A DNA stretch of 64,000 bases from CAWBUW01 sp963792075 (GCA_963792075.1 CAWBUW010000012.1:1860001-1924000), one strand, 5' to 3'; counted from the stretch's first letter, positions 1 through 8,806 are shown. Program-made: numbers and translations. The notes: a model not told the origin generated them from the letters alone.

Positions 1-1
1 G

Positions 2-1207
2 CGCTGTACCTGCGGTTCACGCATTTTGGAAAATTTCGTCCCACCCTACAACGCGACGGTGGTCGAACGCTTGCTGCAAGCAGGGATTGTGGTGTTGGGC
101 AAAACCAACACGGATGAATACGCCATGGGGTCCTCCACCGAAAATTCGGCTTACGGCGCGACCCACAACCCCTGGAACCTGGAGCATGTGCCGGGCGGAT
201 CCAGCGGGGGCAGCGCCGCAGCCGTAGCAGCACGCCTGGCACCCGCCGCGTTGGGTACGGATACGGGTGGGAGTGTGCGCCAGCCCGCCTCTTTTTGTGG
301 CGTGACCGGGATCAAACCGACCTACGGCCGTGTCTCGCGCTACGGCCTGGTGGCTTATGGTTCCTCGCTGGATACAGTGGGGGTGCTTGCTCGCTCTGCG
401 GCGGATGTGGCGACGGTATTTTCGCTGATGGCCGGTCGGGATGAACGCGACTCGACCACGATGGATTTGCCCGTGCCGGAAATCAAGCTGGACCCTGGCT
501 CATGCCTAGATGGGCTGCGTGTAGGTGTGCCGGATGAATACTTTATCCAGGGGATCCAGCCCGAAGTGGAACAGGCAGTGCGGACAGCGATTGAAGCGCT
601 GCAAGGCCTGGGCGCGCAGGTCAAGCGGATCAGCCTGCCGCACACCGAATATGCGCTGCCGGTGTATTACCTGATCGCACCGGCAGAGGCCTCTGCCAAC
701 CTGGCGCGCTTCGATGGCGTGCGTTATGGTCCGCGCATTCCAGGCGTTGCGATGTGGGATATCTTCTTTCAAACCCGCGGCGAGAAATTTGGCGCGGAGG
801 TCAAGCGGCGCATCATGTTGGGGACTTATGCCCTCTCAGCGGGTTATTACGATGCTTATTATGGCCAGGCGCAGAAAGTGCGCACGCTGATCAAACGGGA
901 TTTTGAGCAGGCTTTCGATCTGGTAGATGTGATTGCCGCGCCGGTGGCACCGAGCACGGCCTTCCGGTTTGGCGAGCACACCGAGGACCCGTTGGCAATG
1001 TACCTGGAGGATGTGTTTACCCTCCCGGCGAACCTGGCAGGCGTGCCGGGGCTGGCTTTCCCGGTTGGCTTCGACAGCCGGGGGCTGCCGGTAGGGATGC
1101 AGTTGATGGGCCCGCATTTCCGGGAGGATGTGCTGCTGCGTGCTGCTGACGCTTACCAGCAGGTAACCGATTGGCACACTCGCAGCCCATTGTTGCCTAA
1201 CTCTTAG
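2..1207 (+). CDS. gatA: Asp-tRNA(Asn)/Glu-tRNA(Gln) amidotransferase subunit A, 5' end outside the window
   Basis: Glutaminase subunit of the GatCAB complex, which amidates Glu-tRNA(Gln) or Asp-tRNA(Asn). The reading frame is open from base 2 (C-T-C-G-S-R-I-L-E-N-F), so the first in-frame TTG is not the start and roughly 85 N-terminal residues, including the catalytic lysine, lie upstream of the window. The amidase signature is clear: GGSSGGS with the cis-serine region and GTDTGGSVRQPA with the nucleophile serine, followed by GVTGIKPTYGRVSRYG. The C-terminus is complete and ends at a TAG stop. The partner gatB lies on the other strand near 14.5-15.9 kb. gatC is not in the window. Confidence 0.97.
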   Translation, partial: RCTCGSRILENFVPPYNATVVERLLQAGIVVLGKTNTDEYAMGSSTENSAYGATHNPWNLEHVPGGSSGGSAAAVAARLAPAALGTDTGGSVRQPASFCGVTGIKPTYGRVSRYGLVAYGSSLDTVGVLARSAADVATVFSLMAGRDERDSTTMDLPVPEIKLDPGSCLDGLRVGVPDEYFIQGIQPEVEQAVRTAIEALQGLGAQVKRISLPHTEYALPVYYLIAPAEASANLARFDGVRYGPRIPGVAMWDIFFQTRGEKFGAEVKRRIMLGTYALSAGYYDAYYGQAQKVRTLIKRDFEQAFDLVDVIAAPVAPSTAFRFGEHTEDPLAMYLEDVFTLPANLAGVPGLAFPVGFDSRGLPVGMQLMGPHFREDVLLRAADAYQQVTDWHTRSPLLPNS

Positions 1208-1244
1208 CAGCTTTGCTGCCTGTGCCCTCTTGGAAAGAAAATTA

Positions 1245-1928
1245 TTAGTCGGTGGCGAATTCTTCAGGCCGGAAAAGCACTTCTTCTTTTCCGGTCAATT
1301 TTTCCTGTACTTTGGTCACGATCAGCTCCAGGTGTCGCGGGTGAGCCACGTAATCCAGGTTGTCTGCGGGGACGGTGAGCACCGGGCATAGGCTGAAGTT
1401 TGCGATCCATTCGTCGTAAAGCTGGTTGAGCTGTTGCAGGTAGTCGGGGCTGATCTCACGTTCGTATCCGCGCCCTCGCTGCACGATGCGGCTGACCAGC
1501 GTGGTAACGGAAGCACGCAGATAAATCACCAGGTCAGGTGGGGGGAGAAATTCAATCAGCACATGGTAGAGATCAGAATAGGAGTGGTGGTCGCGCTCAT
1601 CCATCAGGCCCTGGCGGTACAGGTTGGCGGCGAAGATTTCGGCGTCTTCATAGACGCTGCGGTCCTGAACAACCGAGGTAGGGTGATCGAGCAGACGGCG
1701 ATGGTCGCGCAGGCGGCGGGTCAGGAAGAAGACCTGGGATTGAAAAGCCCAGGTGCGCATGTCTCGATAGAAATCCTCCAGATAGGGGTTCTCCGCTTCG
1801 GGCTCATAGAAGGGCTGCCAGCCCATGCGGTTGCAGAGCAGGCGCACCAGGGTGGATTTGCCTACGCCGATGTTGCCGGCAATGGCGATGAATTTCTTGG
1901 CTCCAGTATAGGTGAAAGTGGTATCCAT
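1245..1928 (-). CDS. deoxynucleoside kinase (dAdo/dGuo kinase family)
   Basis: A 227-residue P-loop kinase that phosphorylates deoxynucleosides for dNTP salvage. The Walker A motif is GNIGVGKST near residues 18-26. The family signature DRSVYEDAEIF follows near residue 90, and an arginine-rich lid GRGYERE near residue 155. Length fits the bacterial dGK/dAK family. The exact substrate (dA, dG or dC) cannot be read from sequence alone. It lies 3 bases downstream of the dikinase-domain gene and is probably cotranscribed. The upstream ribosome site is a modest AGAAAG. Confidence 0.9.
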   Translation of the reverse strand: MDTTFTYTGAKKFIAIAGNIGVGKSTLVRLLCNRMGWQPFYEPEAENPYLEDFYRDMRTWAFQSQVFFLTRRLRDHRRLLDHPTSVVQDRSVYEDAEIFAANLYRQGLMDERDHHSYSDLYHVLIEFLPPPDLVIYLRASVTTLVSRIVQRGRGYEREISPDYLQQLNQLYDEWIANFSLCPVLTVPADNLDYVAHPRHLELIVTKVQEKLTGKEEVLFRPEEFATD

Positions 1929-1931
1929 GCT

Positions 1932-4280
1932 TTAACTTTCTTCGTCTGCAACCAGGAACGCGGCAGCCCGGCTTTTCTCATCATCCATCACCAGGTCCAG
2001 GGTATGTCCGGGGCGGAAATCAGATACTTTGATCAGGCGCAGGTAATTAGCCAGGGGTGCTCCGGCTAATTGGAGGTTGGGCGAGAGGAATTGGTCCAGG
2101 CAGTTAGGGGGATCATAGAAGAATTTACGGTTGAAAATGACGTCTTTGTCATCCAGGTAAACGGCTAAGGGATAGATGTTGGCCTCGACCAGGTCCTGAA
2201 AGAAGTGTGTCCCGAAAGAAGGTTCGGGTGCGTGGGCGATTCCCTGCCCCGACAGCTCGATCAAGGCGCGGGTGTGGTAGATATCCCCATAACCGATGGG
2301 AACGCCCTGGTCCGAGTCGGAAGTGCCCCAGCGGCCTGGCCCCAGGCAGATGAACACCTGCCCGGCAAGCCTGGCATTCAGTTGGCCTACCATGCGGGCC
2401 AACTCCACGCGAGAGGCATGCGAGGGCAGGGAGAAGTAGCTCTCGTGGGGCACAAAGACTACGTAGCAAATCTTGCTGACGTAGCCTTCTGGCACAACCC
2501 GGTGTGTGGAGAAAACGATGTCTTTGGGGTTCAGGCCGGGTGGAAAGTGGGTCTCGTTCTCTTTCAAGTGGCTTTGTGGGCGGCACTGCAGCAGCGTGAT
2601 CTCTACCTGCGGGTTCAACGCGAAAGGGTCTGGGATCGCAACGGTGAATTCGGTATCGACTGGCGAGTGATATTCTTTTTCGAGCAGTTGGAGCAGCTCA
2701 CGCATGTGGGGAGCGAAGGGAGTGCGCTGCAGCAGCCCTTCGAAGGTGAGCACGATCTGATCGCTGCCGTTTTCCAGGATTGTCGTACGCAAAGGGATGA
2801 GCGAGCCATCATCATCCACCTGGGCGATGTAGCGCGCCGGGGGGTAACGCAGGGAAAAGACTTCGTTGACTGGCAGCGAGGTGAATTGGTTGGCCTCCAG
2901 ATCGATCAGGTCAATATAATGCTGAGAGTAGTGCTTGATGGCCTGGGTGGATGCCTGCGGGTGGAGCAGGGGGTGAGAGAGCGCAACCAGCCGAGGGTAG
3001 TCATTGCCCACACGGTCCACGGCGCGTGTCCCCAACCCCCAAACCAGGCGCACGAAGCCATCGTCCCGGCGGATCTGGGGGGACCAACGGTACAGGTTAC
3101 GGCTGAAGGCAACACCCGCTGCGTGGGGCAAGAAATAGCGTCCAAAGCGCTCGCCCGCAACCGCCTGGATCAGGATAGCCATGCGCTCGTCATAATCTTG
3201 CAGTTCCTTGCTGCGCCGGTAGAGCAGAGCATCCGGATTGAAAATACTGCCATAGATATTTTGGATGGCGGTAGCCAGGTCATGCAGGTTCTCTTCCGGC
3301 GTGCCCTGGTTGGGGCAGAAGTAGGATTCGTATTTTCCGGCGAAAGATGTTCCAAAATTATCTTCGAGCAAACTGGAAGAGCGTACAATCAATGGTTGGG
3401 TGCCGAGATGTTCCAGCAGCTCGCGCAATCTCTCCAACGCATCAGGAGGTAAAACACCCCCGATGAAATCCTGGCGGATTTGGGGATATTCACTGCGGAT
3501 CTGTTCTTCGGATTTGTATTTCTGGTCGCCCCAGTGCGTCAGGTTATTGAGCGACATGAAACGATACGTGACGTCTGCACCCAGGAAGTAGGATTCGGGG
3601 ATGTGCAGGTGGCTGCGGATGTCTTCACTGGCAATCGTTTGCAAAATTCGAAAGGCGAGCAGCATGCCAGCCGATTTGCCGCCAATCTTGCCGCCACCGA
3701 TTTTGCGCCAGCGGATTTCGTTCAGATCAGAGATGGTCAGCCAATCCTTAGCGATATTAACGTAAGCGAGATGATCGCTGATCAGTGTACGGATCAGGAC
3801 AACCTTGATCTCGCGCAGGCGGGCTTCGAAGCGCGAGCGTTCCCCGGCCGGAAGTTTTTCAATAGAAAGGGCCTGTTCGAAAAGCATATCCTGGGGAGCC
3901 AGCTCAGGGTTGAAGGAGATGGCGATATCGGGCTGGGCCACGCCGCGTTCTGCCAAGGCTTCGCGCACGATTTCTTCAAACAGCTCGTAAGGGAGGTTGT
4001 AGGCAAAGTAAAAATCGGTGAGATGGTCGCGCACGCGCATCAGGCGGGTTTCCCACACATCAGCCGGCTCATCGGCAAAAGGATTGTGCAGCGCCTCACG
4101 CTCTTGTGAGCGGATGGCATGGTCCCGCACTTCGGCCTCGAAGCTGACGGAGGGGATTACGCCGCGCTGAAATAGCTCACGACGCATGCGAGCGCGAATG
4201 GAGGTGCTCAGGATGGGATACTGCAGCAACGCCAGGTAAATGCGCAGAACCTTATCGCCGCTCGAGTCTGGAAAAGTCAT
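1932..4280 (-). CDS. PEP/pyruvate-binding (PPDK N-terminal) domain protein without the phospho-His and PEP domains
   Basis: A 782-residue protein. Its middle resembles the ATP-grasp domain of pyruvate phosphate dikinase and PEP synthase: GGGKIGGKSAGMLLAF near residue 195, then VRSSSLLEDN and SFAGKYES near residue 300, AGVAFSRN near residue 390, and the closing LLQCRPQ near residue 560. The usual swivelling phospho-histidine domain and the C-terminal TIM barrel are absent. Instead there is a 220-residue tail with GPGRWGTSDSDQGVPIGYGD. It therefore cannot carry out the complete PPDK/PPS reaction by itself, and its true reaction is unknown. No clear Shine-Dalgarno is present. It is followed at 3 bases by the deoxynucleoside kinase. 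Confidence 0.8.
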   Translation of the reverse strand: MTFPDSSGDKVLRIYLALLQYPILSTSIRARMRRELFQRGVIPSVSFEAEVRDHAIRSQEREALHNPFADEPADVWETRLMRVRDHLTDFYFAYNLPYELFEEIVREALAERGVAQPDIAISFNPELAPQDMLFEQALSIEKLPAGERSRFEARLREIKVVLIRTLISDHLAYVNIAKDWLTISDLNEIRWRKIGGGKIGGKSAGMLLAFRILQTIASEDIRSHLHIPESYFLGADVTYRFMSLNNLTHWGDQKYKSEEQIRSEYPQIRQDFIGGVLPPDALERLRELLEHLGTQPLIVRSSSLLEDNFGTSFAGKYESYFCPNQGTPEENLHDLATAIQNIYGSIFNPDALLYRRSKELQDYDERMAILIQAVAGERFGRYFLPHAAGVAFSRNLYRWSPQIRRDDGFVRLVWGLGTRAVDRVGNDYPRLVALSHPLLHPQASTQAIKHYSQHYIDLIDLEANQFTSLPVNEVFSLRYPPARYIAQVDDDGSLIPLRTTILENGSDQIVLTFEGLLQRTPFAPHMRELLQLLEKEYHSPVDTEFTVAIPDPFALNPQVEITLLQCRPQSHLKENETHFPPGLNPKDIVFSTHRVVPEGYVSKICYVVFVPHESYFSLPSHASRVELARMVGQLNARLAGQVFICLGPGRWGTSDSDQGVPIGYGDIYHTRALIELSGQGIAHAPEPSFGTHFFQDLVEANIYPLAVYLDDKDVIFNRKFFYDPPNCLDQFLSPNLQLAGAPLANYLRLIKVSDFRPGHTLDLVMDDEKSRAAAFLVADEES

Positions 4281-4292
4281 AGGTTATAAATA

Positions 4293-4341
4293 TTTGAGGC
4301 TATCGCAGCCGTCGCAAAGCCACGGCTGCGATAGCCTCAAA
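4293..4341. repeat. 20-bp-arm inverted repeat after dnaN
   Basis: Perfect 20-base arms flank a 9-base loop containing GCAAAGC. It sits between the dnaN stop and the start of the next leftward gene. A role as dnaN terminator is possible, but there is no strong U-tract. It belongs to the palindrome set described in the findings. Confidence 0.8.
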
Positions 4342-4352
4342 CCCCGTAGGAG

Positions 4353-5486
4353 TTAATTCCCCAGGTGCATGGGCATGATCACGTGCAGGAAGTTGTCTTC
4401 ACCGATTGGTCGCAGCACACCTGGGCTGGTGTCTGAGTTGGTTTCGAGTACCACATTAGGTGTCTTGATCACATCGAGCACTTCACGCAGGAAGCCTACG
4501 TTGAAAGCAATCAGCAGTTCAGGACCTTCGATATTGGCGTCCATATCCGTTTGGTTGGAGCCGGTCTCTTCCGATTGGCCTGAGATCTCAATCCTGCCGG
4601 TCTGAAGCTCGCTGCCAGGGTGGATGTGGATGCGGGCAATGTGGGAGCCTTCGCGGGCGAAGATCTCGGCTTGCTTGCAGGCTTTGAGAAACTGCGCTGT
4701 GCCGATCACGCTGCGCGTCTTGTAAGCGCGCGGGACGACCTGCTCCAGGTCGGGGTAAGAGCCGTCAATCAGTTGGGAGACGAGCTCGGTGTCCTTCATG
4801 TGGAAAATTACCTGGCCGCGGCCGGGAGGCAGCACCATGGTGAGGGCCTGGTCGCCATCAGAGGAGATGCGCGCCAGTTCGCCTAGAGCGCGTGCCGGGA
4901 TGATGGCACTGATCGGGCGAGGCAGCGGATTGGAAAGCTCGGCGCGGCGGACCGAGAGGCGGAAGCCATCGGCCGCGGAGAGGGTCATGCGGTTACCGGT
5001 GACGGTGAGCTGGACACCGGTCAGCACCGGGCGGGCCTCATCTTTAGAGGCAGCAAAGGCTACCTGTTGGATCATTTCCTTCAAGTCAGTGATGTTCAGG
5101 GCAATCCCCTGTTCTAGATCAGGGACGGGGATAGGGGGAAATTCCTGGGCATCAATGCATTTGATATCCGTGTTTGAGGTACCACAGCGAACATTCAGCG
5201 TTTGGGTGCGGATGTTCAGGCTCATCTCTACCCGGTCATTGGGCAATGTGCTGACCAGGTCGTTAAAGGTGCGCGCGGGTACGGTGGTGGATCCTTCTTC
5301 TTCAATCTTAGCGCCGATCCAGCAGGTTATGCCCATCTCCAGGTTGGTAGCAGACAGGCGCAGACGGCCTTCATCGGTTGCCATCAAGATATTTGCCAGG
5401 ACTGGCAAGGTGGAGCGCGGCGAAACAGCTCGGGCAACAATGTTCAGGCCGTGGGCTAGGTTCTCTTGTAAAACGGATACTTTCAT
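4353..5486 (-). CDS. dnaN: DNA polymerase III beta sliding clamp
   Basis: The ring-shaped processivity clamp of the replicative polymerase, 377 residues, matching the usual 365-380. The start MKVSVLQENL is chosen because an in-frame ATG at 5486 is preceded by GGAGAGG about 9 bases away. A longer open frame adds 20 unlikely residues. Typical beta-clamp features include SPRSTLPVLANIL near residue 22, LRLSATNLEMG, ASKDEARPVLTGVQL near residue 150, SAADGFRLSVRRAEL, and the C-terminal VIMPMHLGN near the peptide-binding pocket. It lies alone rather than beside dnaA in this window. Confidence 0.97.
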   Translation of the reverse strand: MKVSVLQENLAHGLNIVARAVSPRSTLPVLANILMATDEGRLRLSATNLEMGITCWIGAKIEEEGSTTVPARTFNDLVSTLPNDRVEMSLNIRTQTLNVRCGTSNTDIKCIDAQEFPPIPVPDLEQGIALNITDLKEMIQQVAFAASKDEARPVLTGVQLTVTGNRMTLSAADGFRLSVRRAELSNPLPRPISAIIPARALGELARISSDGDQALTMVLPPGRGQVIFHMKDTELVSQLIDGSYPDLEQVVPRAYKTRSVIGTAQFLKACKQAEIFAREGSHIARIHIHPGSELQTGRIEISGQSEETGSNQTDMDANIEGPELLIAFNVGFLREVLDVIKTPNVVLETNSDTSPGVLRPIGEDNFLHVIMPMHLGN

Positions 5487-5561
5487 GGGCACGTCCTCTC
5501 CTCGGATATTTACTTTGAGTATACAATGGGTCGTTAATTTTGCCAAGTAGGGATATATTGG

Positions 5562-5622
5562 AGGGGATTTGGGGGTTCATCACGCTGCGCTTTGCGCAGC
5601 GTGATGAACCCCCAAATCCCCT
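5562..5622. repeat. 29-bp-arm perfect palindrome with TTT loop
   Basis: Both 29-base arms match perfectly around a TTT loop (5591-5593), with a GCGC-TTT-GCGC core and GGGGATTT at the outer edge. It lies between the dnaN start and the end of the small membrane protein gene. No U-tract follows on either strand, so it is not a standard intrinsic terminator. Confidence 0.9.
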
Positions 5623-5676
5623 GCCCCAGAACTGATACCCTATATTAGCACATGAGCGGCCAGCTTTACTGGCCGC

Positions 5677-5928
5677 TCATGTGCTGGATGTGAAGAATGA
5701 GAAGTGACGGTGCTTGCGCAGCCTGCTCCTGGCTGGGTGCGGCTTGCCAGGCGCCAGGGCGATGACCAGGAAAGGGCCCACAAGGGGCAGCAGCACAGCC
5801 AGCAAACCCCAGGCCAGGTACTGCGACAGGGTCAATTTGCGCTTGCGCAGAAAAAATGCAGCCAGCATGGCCATGCCCAGCACGGTCAGGGTGAGGAGGA
5901 GGCGCATGAAGTCTGCAGACACGAACAT
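5677..5928 (-). CDS. small membrane protein, PLD/cardiolipin-synthase N-terminal-like
   Basis: An 83-residue protein with two predicted membrane helices (residues about 8-26 and 37-58) separated by the basic turn RKRKLT, and the motif LLPLVGPFLVIAL. This layout resembles the short PLDc_N domain found as a free-standing protein, but that is a family-level guess. There is no Shine-Dalgarno. A TTGCGT-N17-TACAAT promoter ends 9 bases before the ATG, so translation may be leaderless. An internal ATG at residue 8 is an alternative start. Confidence 0.6.
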   Translation of the reverse strand: MFVSADFMRLLLTLTVLGMAMLAAFFLRKRKLTLSQYLAWGLLAVLLPLVGPFLVIALAPGKPHPARSRLRKHRHFSFFTSST

Positions 5929-5937
5929 ATTACATAA

Positions 5938-5966
5938 ATTGTACAGTAAAATAACTCAGAACGCAA
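5938..5966 (-). promoter_or_regulatory. sigma-70 promoter of the 83-residue membrane protein
   Basis: The -35 TTGCGT (5961-5966) and -10 TACAAT (5938-5943) are 17 bases apart on the minus strand. The -10 box is only 9 bases from the start codon, predicting a leader of 2-3 bases. Confidence 0.55.
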
Positions 5967-6004
5967 GTTCTAAATATAGCAACATTCTCAATAAAAGGGA
6001 GAAA

Positions 6005-6047
6005 GTGGGGTATTTTGGGCGGGCTTTGCCCGCCCAAAATACCCCAC
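6005..6047. repeat. 20-bp-arm perfect palindrome, GGGC-TTT-GCCC core
   Basis: Perfect 20-base arms around TTT (6025-6027). The outer bases GTGGGGTATTTTG resemble the three-copy element at 19.5, 22.0 and 58.1 kb, so this is a likely relative of that family. It lies downstream of the 213-residue protein gene. Confidence 0.85.
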
Positions 6048-6081
6048 CCCCCGATTTTTTGAGATGTTACTAAATATACAA

Positions 6082-6723
6082 TTACTTTCGTAGTTCGCTT
6101 AGAGCGGTAAAGAATTCGGCGGCTGGACTGGAATAGACCGCTCGCAGGTCAGCGCGCAAAAACAAGTGCGGTTTATTGGGTCGCAAAACCAGGCGCAGGA
6201 TCGACGAGGAATAGTGCTGCATAAAAGTCTGCACTTTCCCTGCCAGTACTGCGCCTTTCTTCTCTTCGCTGGCAATTTGCAGCCCGGAGGGCGCTTCCAA
6301 AATCGACAAGGAAGGCTTATTGGCTGCTTTCAGGCGGTTGGCGAACTGCCTGTCCCCATTTCGGGCAACTTCTACGGTTTGTTCTGGTTTGGATTGAAAG
6401 GTGATCCATACGAGCAGCTCGTCGCGCTTGCCTTGCAAGCGGTAAAAGATCCAAAATAACGGGTTTTCGCGCGGCGCCAGCAGATAAACCACCTCCACGC
6501 GCCGGAGAGGGGGCAGGGCTTGCTGGATCTCCAACCGCCCGCCGGTGGCCATACCGGGAATCTTTTCCCCGCTTGTCACCTCTCCCCAGGCCTTCAGTCC
6601 CTCCAGCAGCCAGATGGAGATCTTCGCGGCATGCTGGCGATTATAAAAATAACCGCGAATGTAACTGACGATCAGGATGGCACAAATTCCCAGTACGACC
6701 CACTGACCCAAGTTCAATTTCAT
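6082..6723 (-). CDS. hypothetical membrane-anchored protein
   Basis: A 213-residue protein with one N-terminal membrane helix (about residues 8-24) followed by a soluble, mostly polar domain that should be outside if the positive-inside rule holds (RGYFYNR follows the helix, so topology is uncertain). I recognise no family motif. Start ATG at 6723 is well supported by AGGAGG 8 bases upstream. It stands downstream of the ATPase cluster but is separated from it by a 25-bp-arm palindrome, so it is probably its own unit. Confidence 0.7.
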   Translation of the reverse strand: MKLNLGQWVVLGICAILIVSYIRGYFYNRQHAAKISIWLLEGLKAWGEVTSGEKIPGMATGGRLEIQQALPPLRRVEVVYLLAPRENPLFWIFYRLQGKRDELLVWITFQSKPEQTVEVARNGDRQFANRLKAANKPSLSILEAPSGLQIASEEKKGAVLAGKVQTFMQHYSSSILRLVLRPNKPHLFLRADLRAVYSSPAAEFFTALSELRK

Positions 6724-6750
6724 TAATCGCCTCCTGAAAATAATTTTCGG

Positions 6751-6803
6751 ATATATACACCTGTGGGGGTGGTGCGGAGCACCACCCCCACAGGTGTATA
6801 TAT
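6751..6803. repeat. 25-bp-arm perfect palindrome with GGA loop
   Basis: Perfect 25-base arms around GGA (6776-6778). The inner arm CCTGTGGGGGTGGTGC is nearly repeated in the palindrome at 31356-31404, so the two form a second sequence family. It lies just after the end of the ATPase cluster and may help end that transcript. Confidence 0.88.
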
Positions 6804-6829
6804 TTTCTTGTAGAGGTGAAGAGCAGGCG

Positions 6830-7813
6830 CTAATAATACAACAGGTTCACCATGCGTTTGAGCATGTCCACGCCGCGCACCTCTGTTTCGAACAGTGGCA
6901 GCACTGCACGCACACGGTTACCAAACTCCTTGTCGATCTTTTCCATATAAGCATCTTGCATCGCTACCCGGTTCTTTACAAAATCGGGCGTGTTTTCCCG
7001 CACGCTGTTCTTGTCGATCTGCATGTTGACCACCACCCCGCCCACCGGGATGTTGAAATCATGGAACCAGCCGATGAAACGCGTGATGACCGCGATGGGC
7101 AATGCTTCGGGCAAGGTCACGAAAAAGAACGAGGTCAGCGTTTTGTCGGTCAATAATTTTTTGGCATTCGCCATACGCGACCGCAGGTTGAGCAGGTAGT
7201 CCATCAGCGGGTCTTTTTCCTTCTTCTTCTTGCTGTAAGCAAGCAGGTCTTTCAGGCTGGTAGCTTCTTCGCGGCTTTGTACCATTTTGTTGACCCACAT
7301 CGAATAAACGCTGGACATACCCAGCAGGCGGCGAGCATTGGCCGTGGGGGCTGTGTCGAACACATAAGCATCGTATTCGTTCTTGAACATCAGGTCAATC
7401 ATATTCTCAAACATGGCCGATTCTTCGAAAGACGGGTTCATGGTCGCCGATTCGACGAACTCGTCCGCCTTGGTTTTGATATCAGCAAATTTCAAAAACC
7501 ATTCGATCTTCTCGCGGATTTCCTGCTTCGATTTTTCAATCGTCTCTTTAGTGTCAATCTCATAAGCCCAAAGGTTAGGTACGCCCTCCACAGGCGCATG
7601 TTTGCCAAACACATCCTGGCCGAGCATGCTGCTCAAGGAGTGGACAGGATTGGTAGAGGCCAGCAGAGTACGCTTGCCCTGTTGGGCAGCCCAGATGGCC
7701 GCAGACCCAGCCAACACAGTTTTTCCCACCCCGCCTTTACCACCAAAGAAGATGTACTTCAGGGTAGGATTTTGGGTCATATATTGTTTCATGGAGGTTT
7801 CAATGGGGGCCAT
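6830..7813 (-). CDS. ArsA/Get3-like ATPase, paralogue 1 (switch I Asp replaced)
   Basis: A 327-residue SIMIBI-class ATPase. The deviant Walker A GGKGGVGKT (residues 24-32) keeps the signature lysine. Switch II keeps DTAPT (153-157), but the following GH is AN. Switch I reads STNPVHS (53-59), with Asn where Get3/ArsA have the catalytic Asp of STDPAH. There are no cysteines, so neither the As(III) site of ArsA nor the CxxC zinc site of Get3 is present. An arsenite-pump role is therefore not supported. The ribosome site is GAGGTGA. It is the last gene of a five-gene leftward cluster, 3 bases after its paralogue. Confidence 0.88.
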   Translation of the reverse strand: MAPIETSMKQYMTQNPTLKYIFFGGKGGVGKTVLAGSAAIWAAQQGKRTLLASTNPVHSLSSMLGQDVFGKHAPVEGVPNLWAYEIDTKETIEKSKQEIREKIEWFLKFADIKTKADEFVESATMNPSFEESAMFENMIDLMFKNEYDAYVFDTAPTANARRLLGMSSVYSMWVNKMVQSREEATSLKDLLAYSKKKKEKDPLMDYLLNLRSRMANAKKLLTDKTLTSFFFVTLPEALPIAVITRFIGWFHDFNIPVGGVVVNMQIDKNSVRENTPDFVKNRVAMQDAYMEKIDKEFGNRVRAVLPLFETEVRGVDMLKRMVNLLYY

Positions 7814-7816
7814 AGC

Positions 7817-8797
7817 TCACCTCTTCCCCTCAAATAAGGCATTCGCAACCCGTTCAATCATGGGTAACCCGGTAATATCACGCTCGAATTCAGGGACGTT
7901 CGTCAGCACATCGCTCCCAAAGGTTAGCTGGATTTTTTCCAGATATTTTTTCTGCATTTCCATGCGATTGCGCAAATAGTCGGGGATATCGCGGGAGGCT
8001 AATTCCTCTGGGATGACACGGTTGACAATATAACCCGCAAGCGGCACATCATATTTGGCAAACAGCCCGGCGGCTTTCTGGGTATCCAGGATAATCATTT
8101 CTTCGGGTATGAGGACGAAATAGAAGGCAGTTTTCTCTTTGTCCGTCAGGATACTAGATGAAGCATTGATGCGGTGCTTGATATACTGCAATTCCTTGAG
8201 GATCTTATCCTCCTCGGATTCTTTATCGCGTCGCATTACGGCTGCCACTTGTTCGTACTCAGCCATTTCCTGGCGCAGGCCGGTGATCTTGTCGATCCAC
8301 TGATCGTACACAGAGGCCATGCTCAGGTAGTACAGGGCATGACCCAAGGGTACCAGGTCGTAAATATAATAATCATATTCACCGCTCACCACAATATCCA
8401 CCACTTCATCGAAAATTGCACTTTCTTCCATGGCGGGTTCGGCGGCGGCGGCCTGGATGTAATTCTCGATCTCCTCGGGGACTTTATCCAGGCCATACAT
8501 ATCCAGAATTTTTTGGCGGATCTCTTCCTGGTATTCCCGAATGCGCTGGTCGGCGTCGATCTCCTGCGCGAACAGGTTGGGCATGATCTCCACCGGCCCT
8601 TTGCCAAAAATATTCTGCTCGAAAATGTCCGATAGGCTGGCCTGGGGATCTACGGAAAAAACCAGCACTTTGAAACCTTGTTTTGCCAGCCAGTAAGCGG
8701 CGGCAGCGCTGAAGGTGGTCTTCCCCAAGCCCCCTTTTCCACCGAACATGATATAGCGGCGGTTGGGATTCTTCTCAAATATTTCACGTAGTGACAT
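7817..8797 (-). CDS. ArsA/Get3-like ATPase, paralogue 2 (switch II degenerate)
   Basis: A 326-residue paralogue of the next gene. Deviant Walker A GGKGGLGKTT spans residues 19-28. Switch I keeps the aspartate in SVDPQAS (48-54). Switch II reads YDLVPLGHAL (146-155) where the family has DTAPTGH, so its Thr-Ala-Pro-Thr stretch is lost. Both paralogues share the block P-x-x-EESA-x-F about 15-20 residues before switch II. No cysteines are seen. The defects of the two proteins are complementary, which suggests a heterodimer (inference). AGGAG precedes the ATG. Confidence 0.88.
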   Translation of the reverse strand: MSLREIFEKNPNRRYIMFGGKGGLGKTTFSAAAAYWLAKQGFKVLVFSVDPQASLSDIFEQNIFGKGPVEIMPNLFAQEIDADQRIREYQEEIRQKILDMYGLDKVPEEIENYIQAAAAEPAMEESAIFDEVVDIVVSGEYDYYIYDLVPLGHALYYLSMASVYDQWIDKITGLRQEMAEYEQVAAVMRRDKESEEDKILKELQYIKHRINASSSILTDKEKTAFYFVLIPEEMIILDTQKAAGLFAKYDVPLAGYIVNRVIPEELASRDIPDYLRNRMEMQKKYLEKIQLTFGSDVLTNVPEFERDITGLPMIERVANALFEGKR

Positions 8798-8806
8798 AAC
8801 AGGCTC

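Noticed and set aside
26..28. TTG as start codon of gatA
   Set aside because: The frame is open to the window edge and encodes conserved GatA residues before this codon.
6830..8797. Paired ArsA-like genes read as an arsenite efflux pump
   Set aside because: Neither protein has the cysteines that bind As(III), and no arsB, arsC or arsR gene is adjacent. The similarity is to the ATPase fold only.
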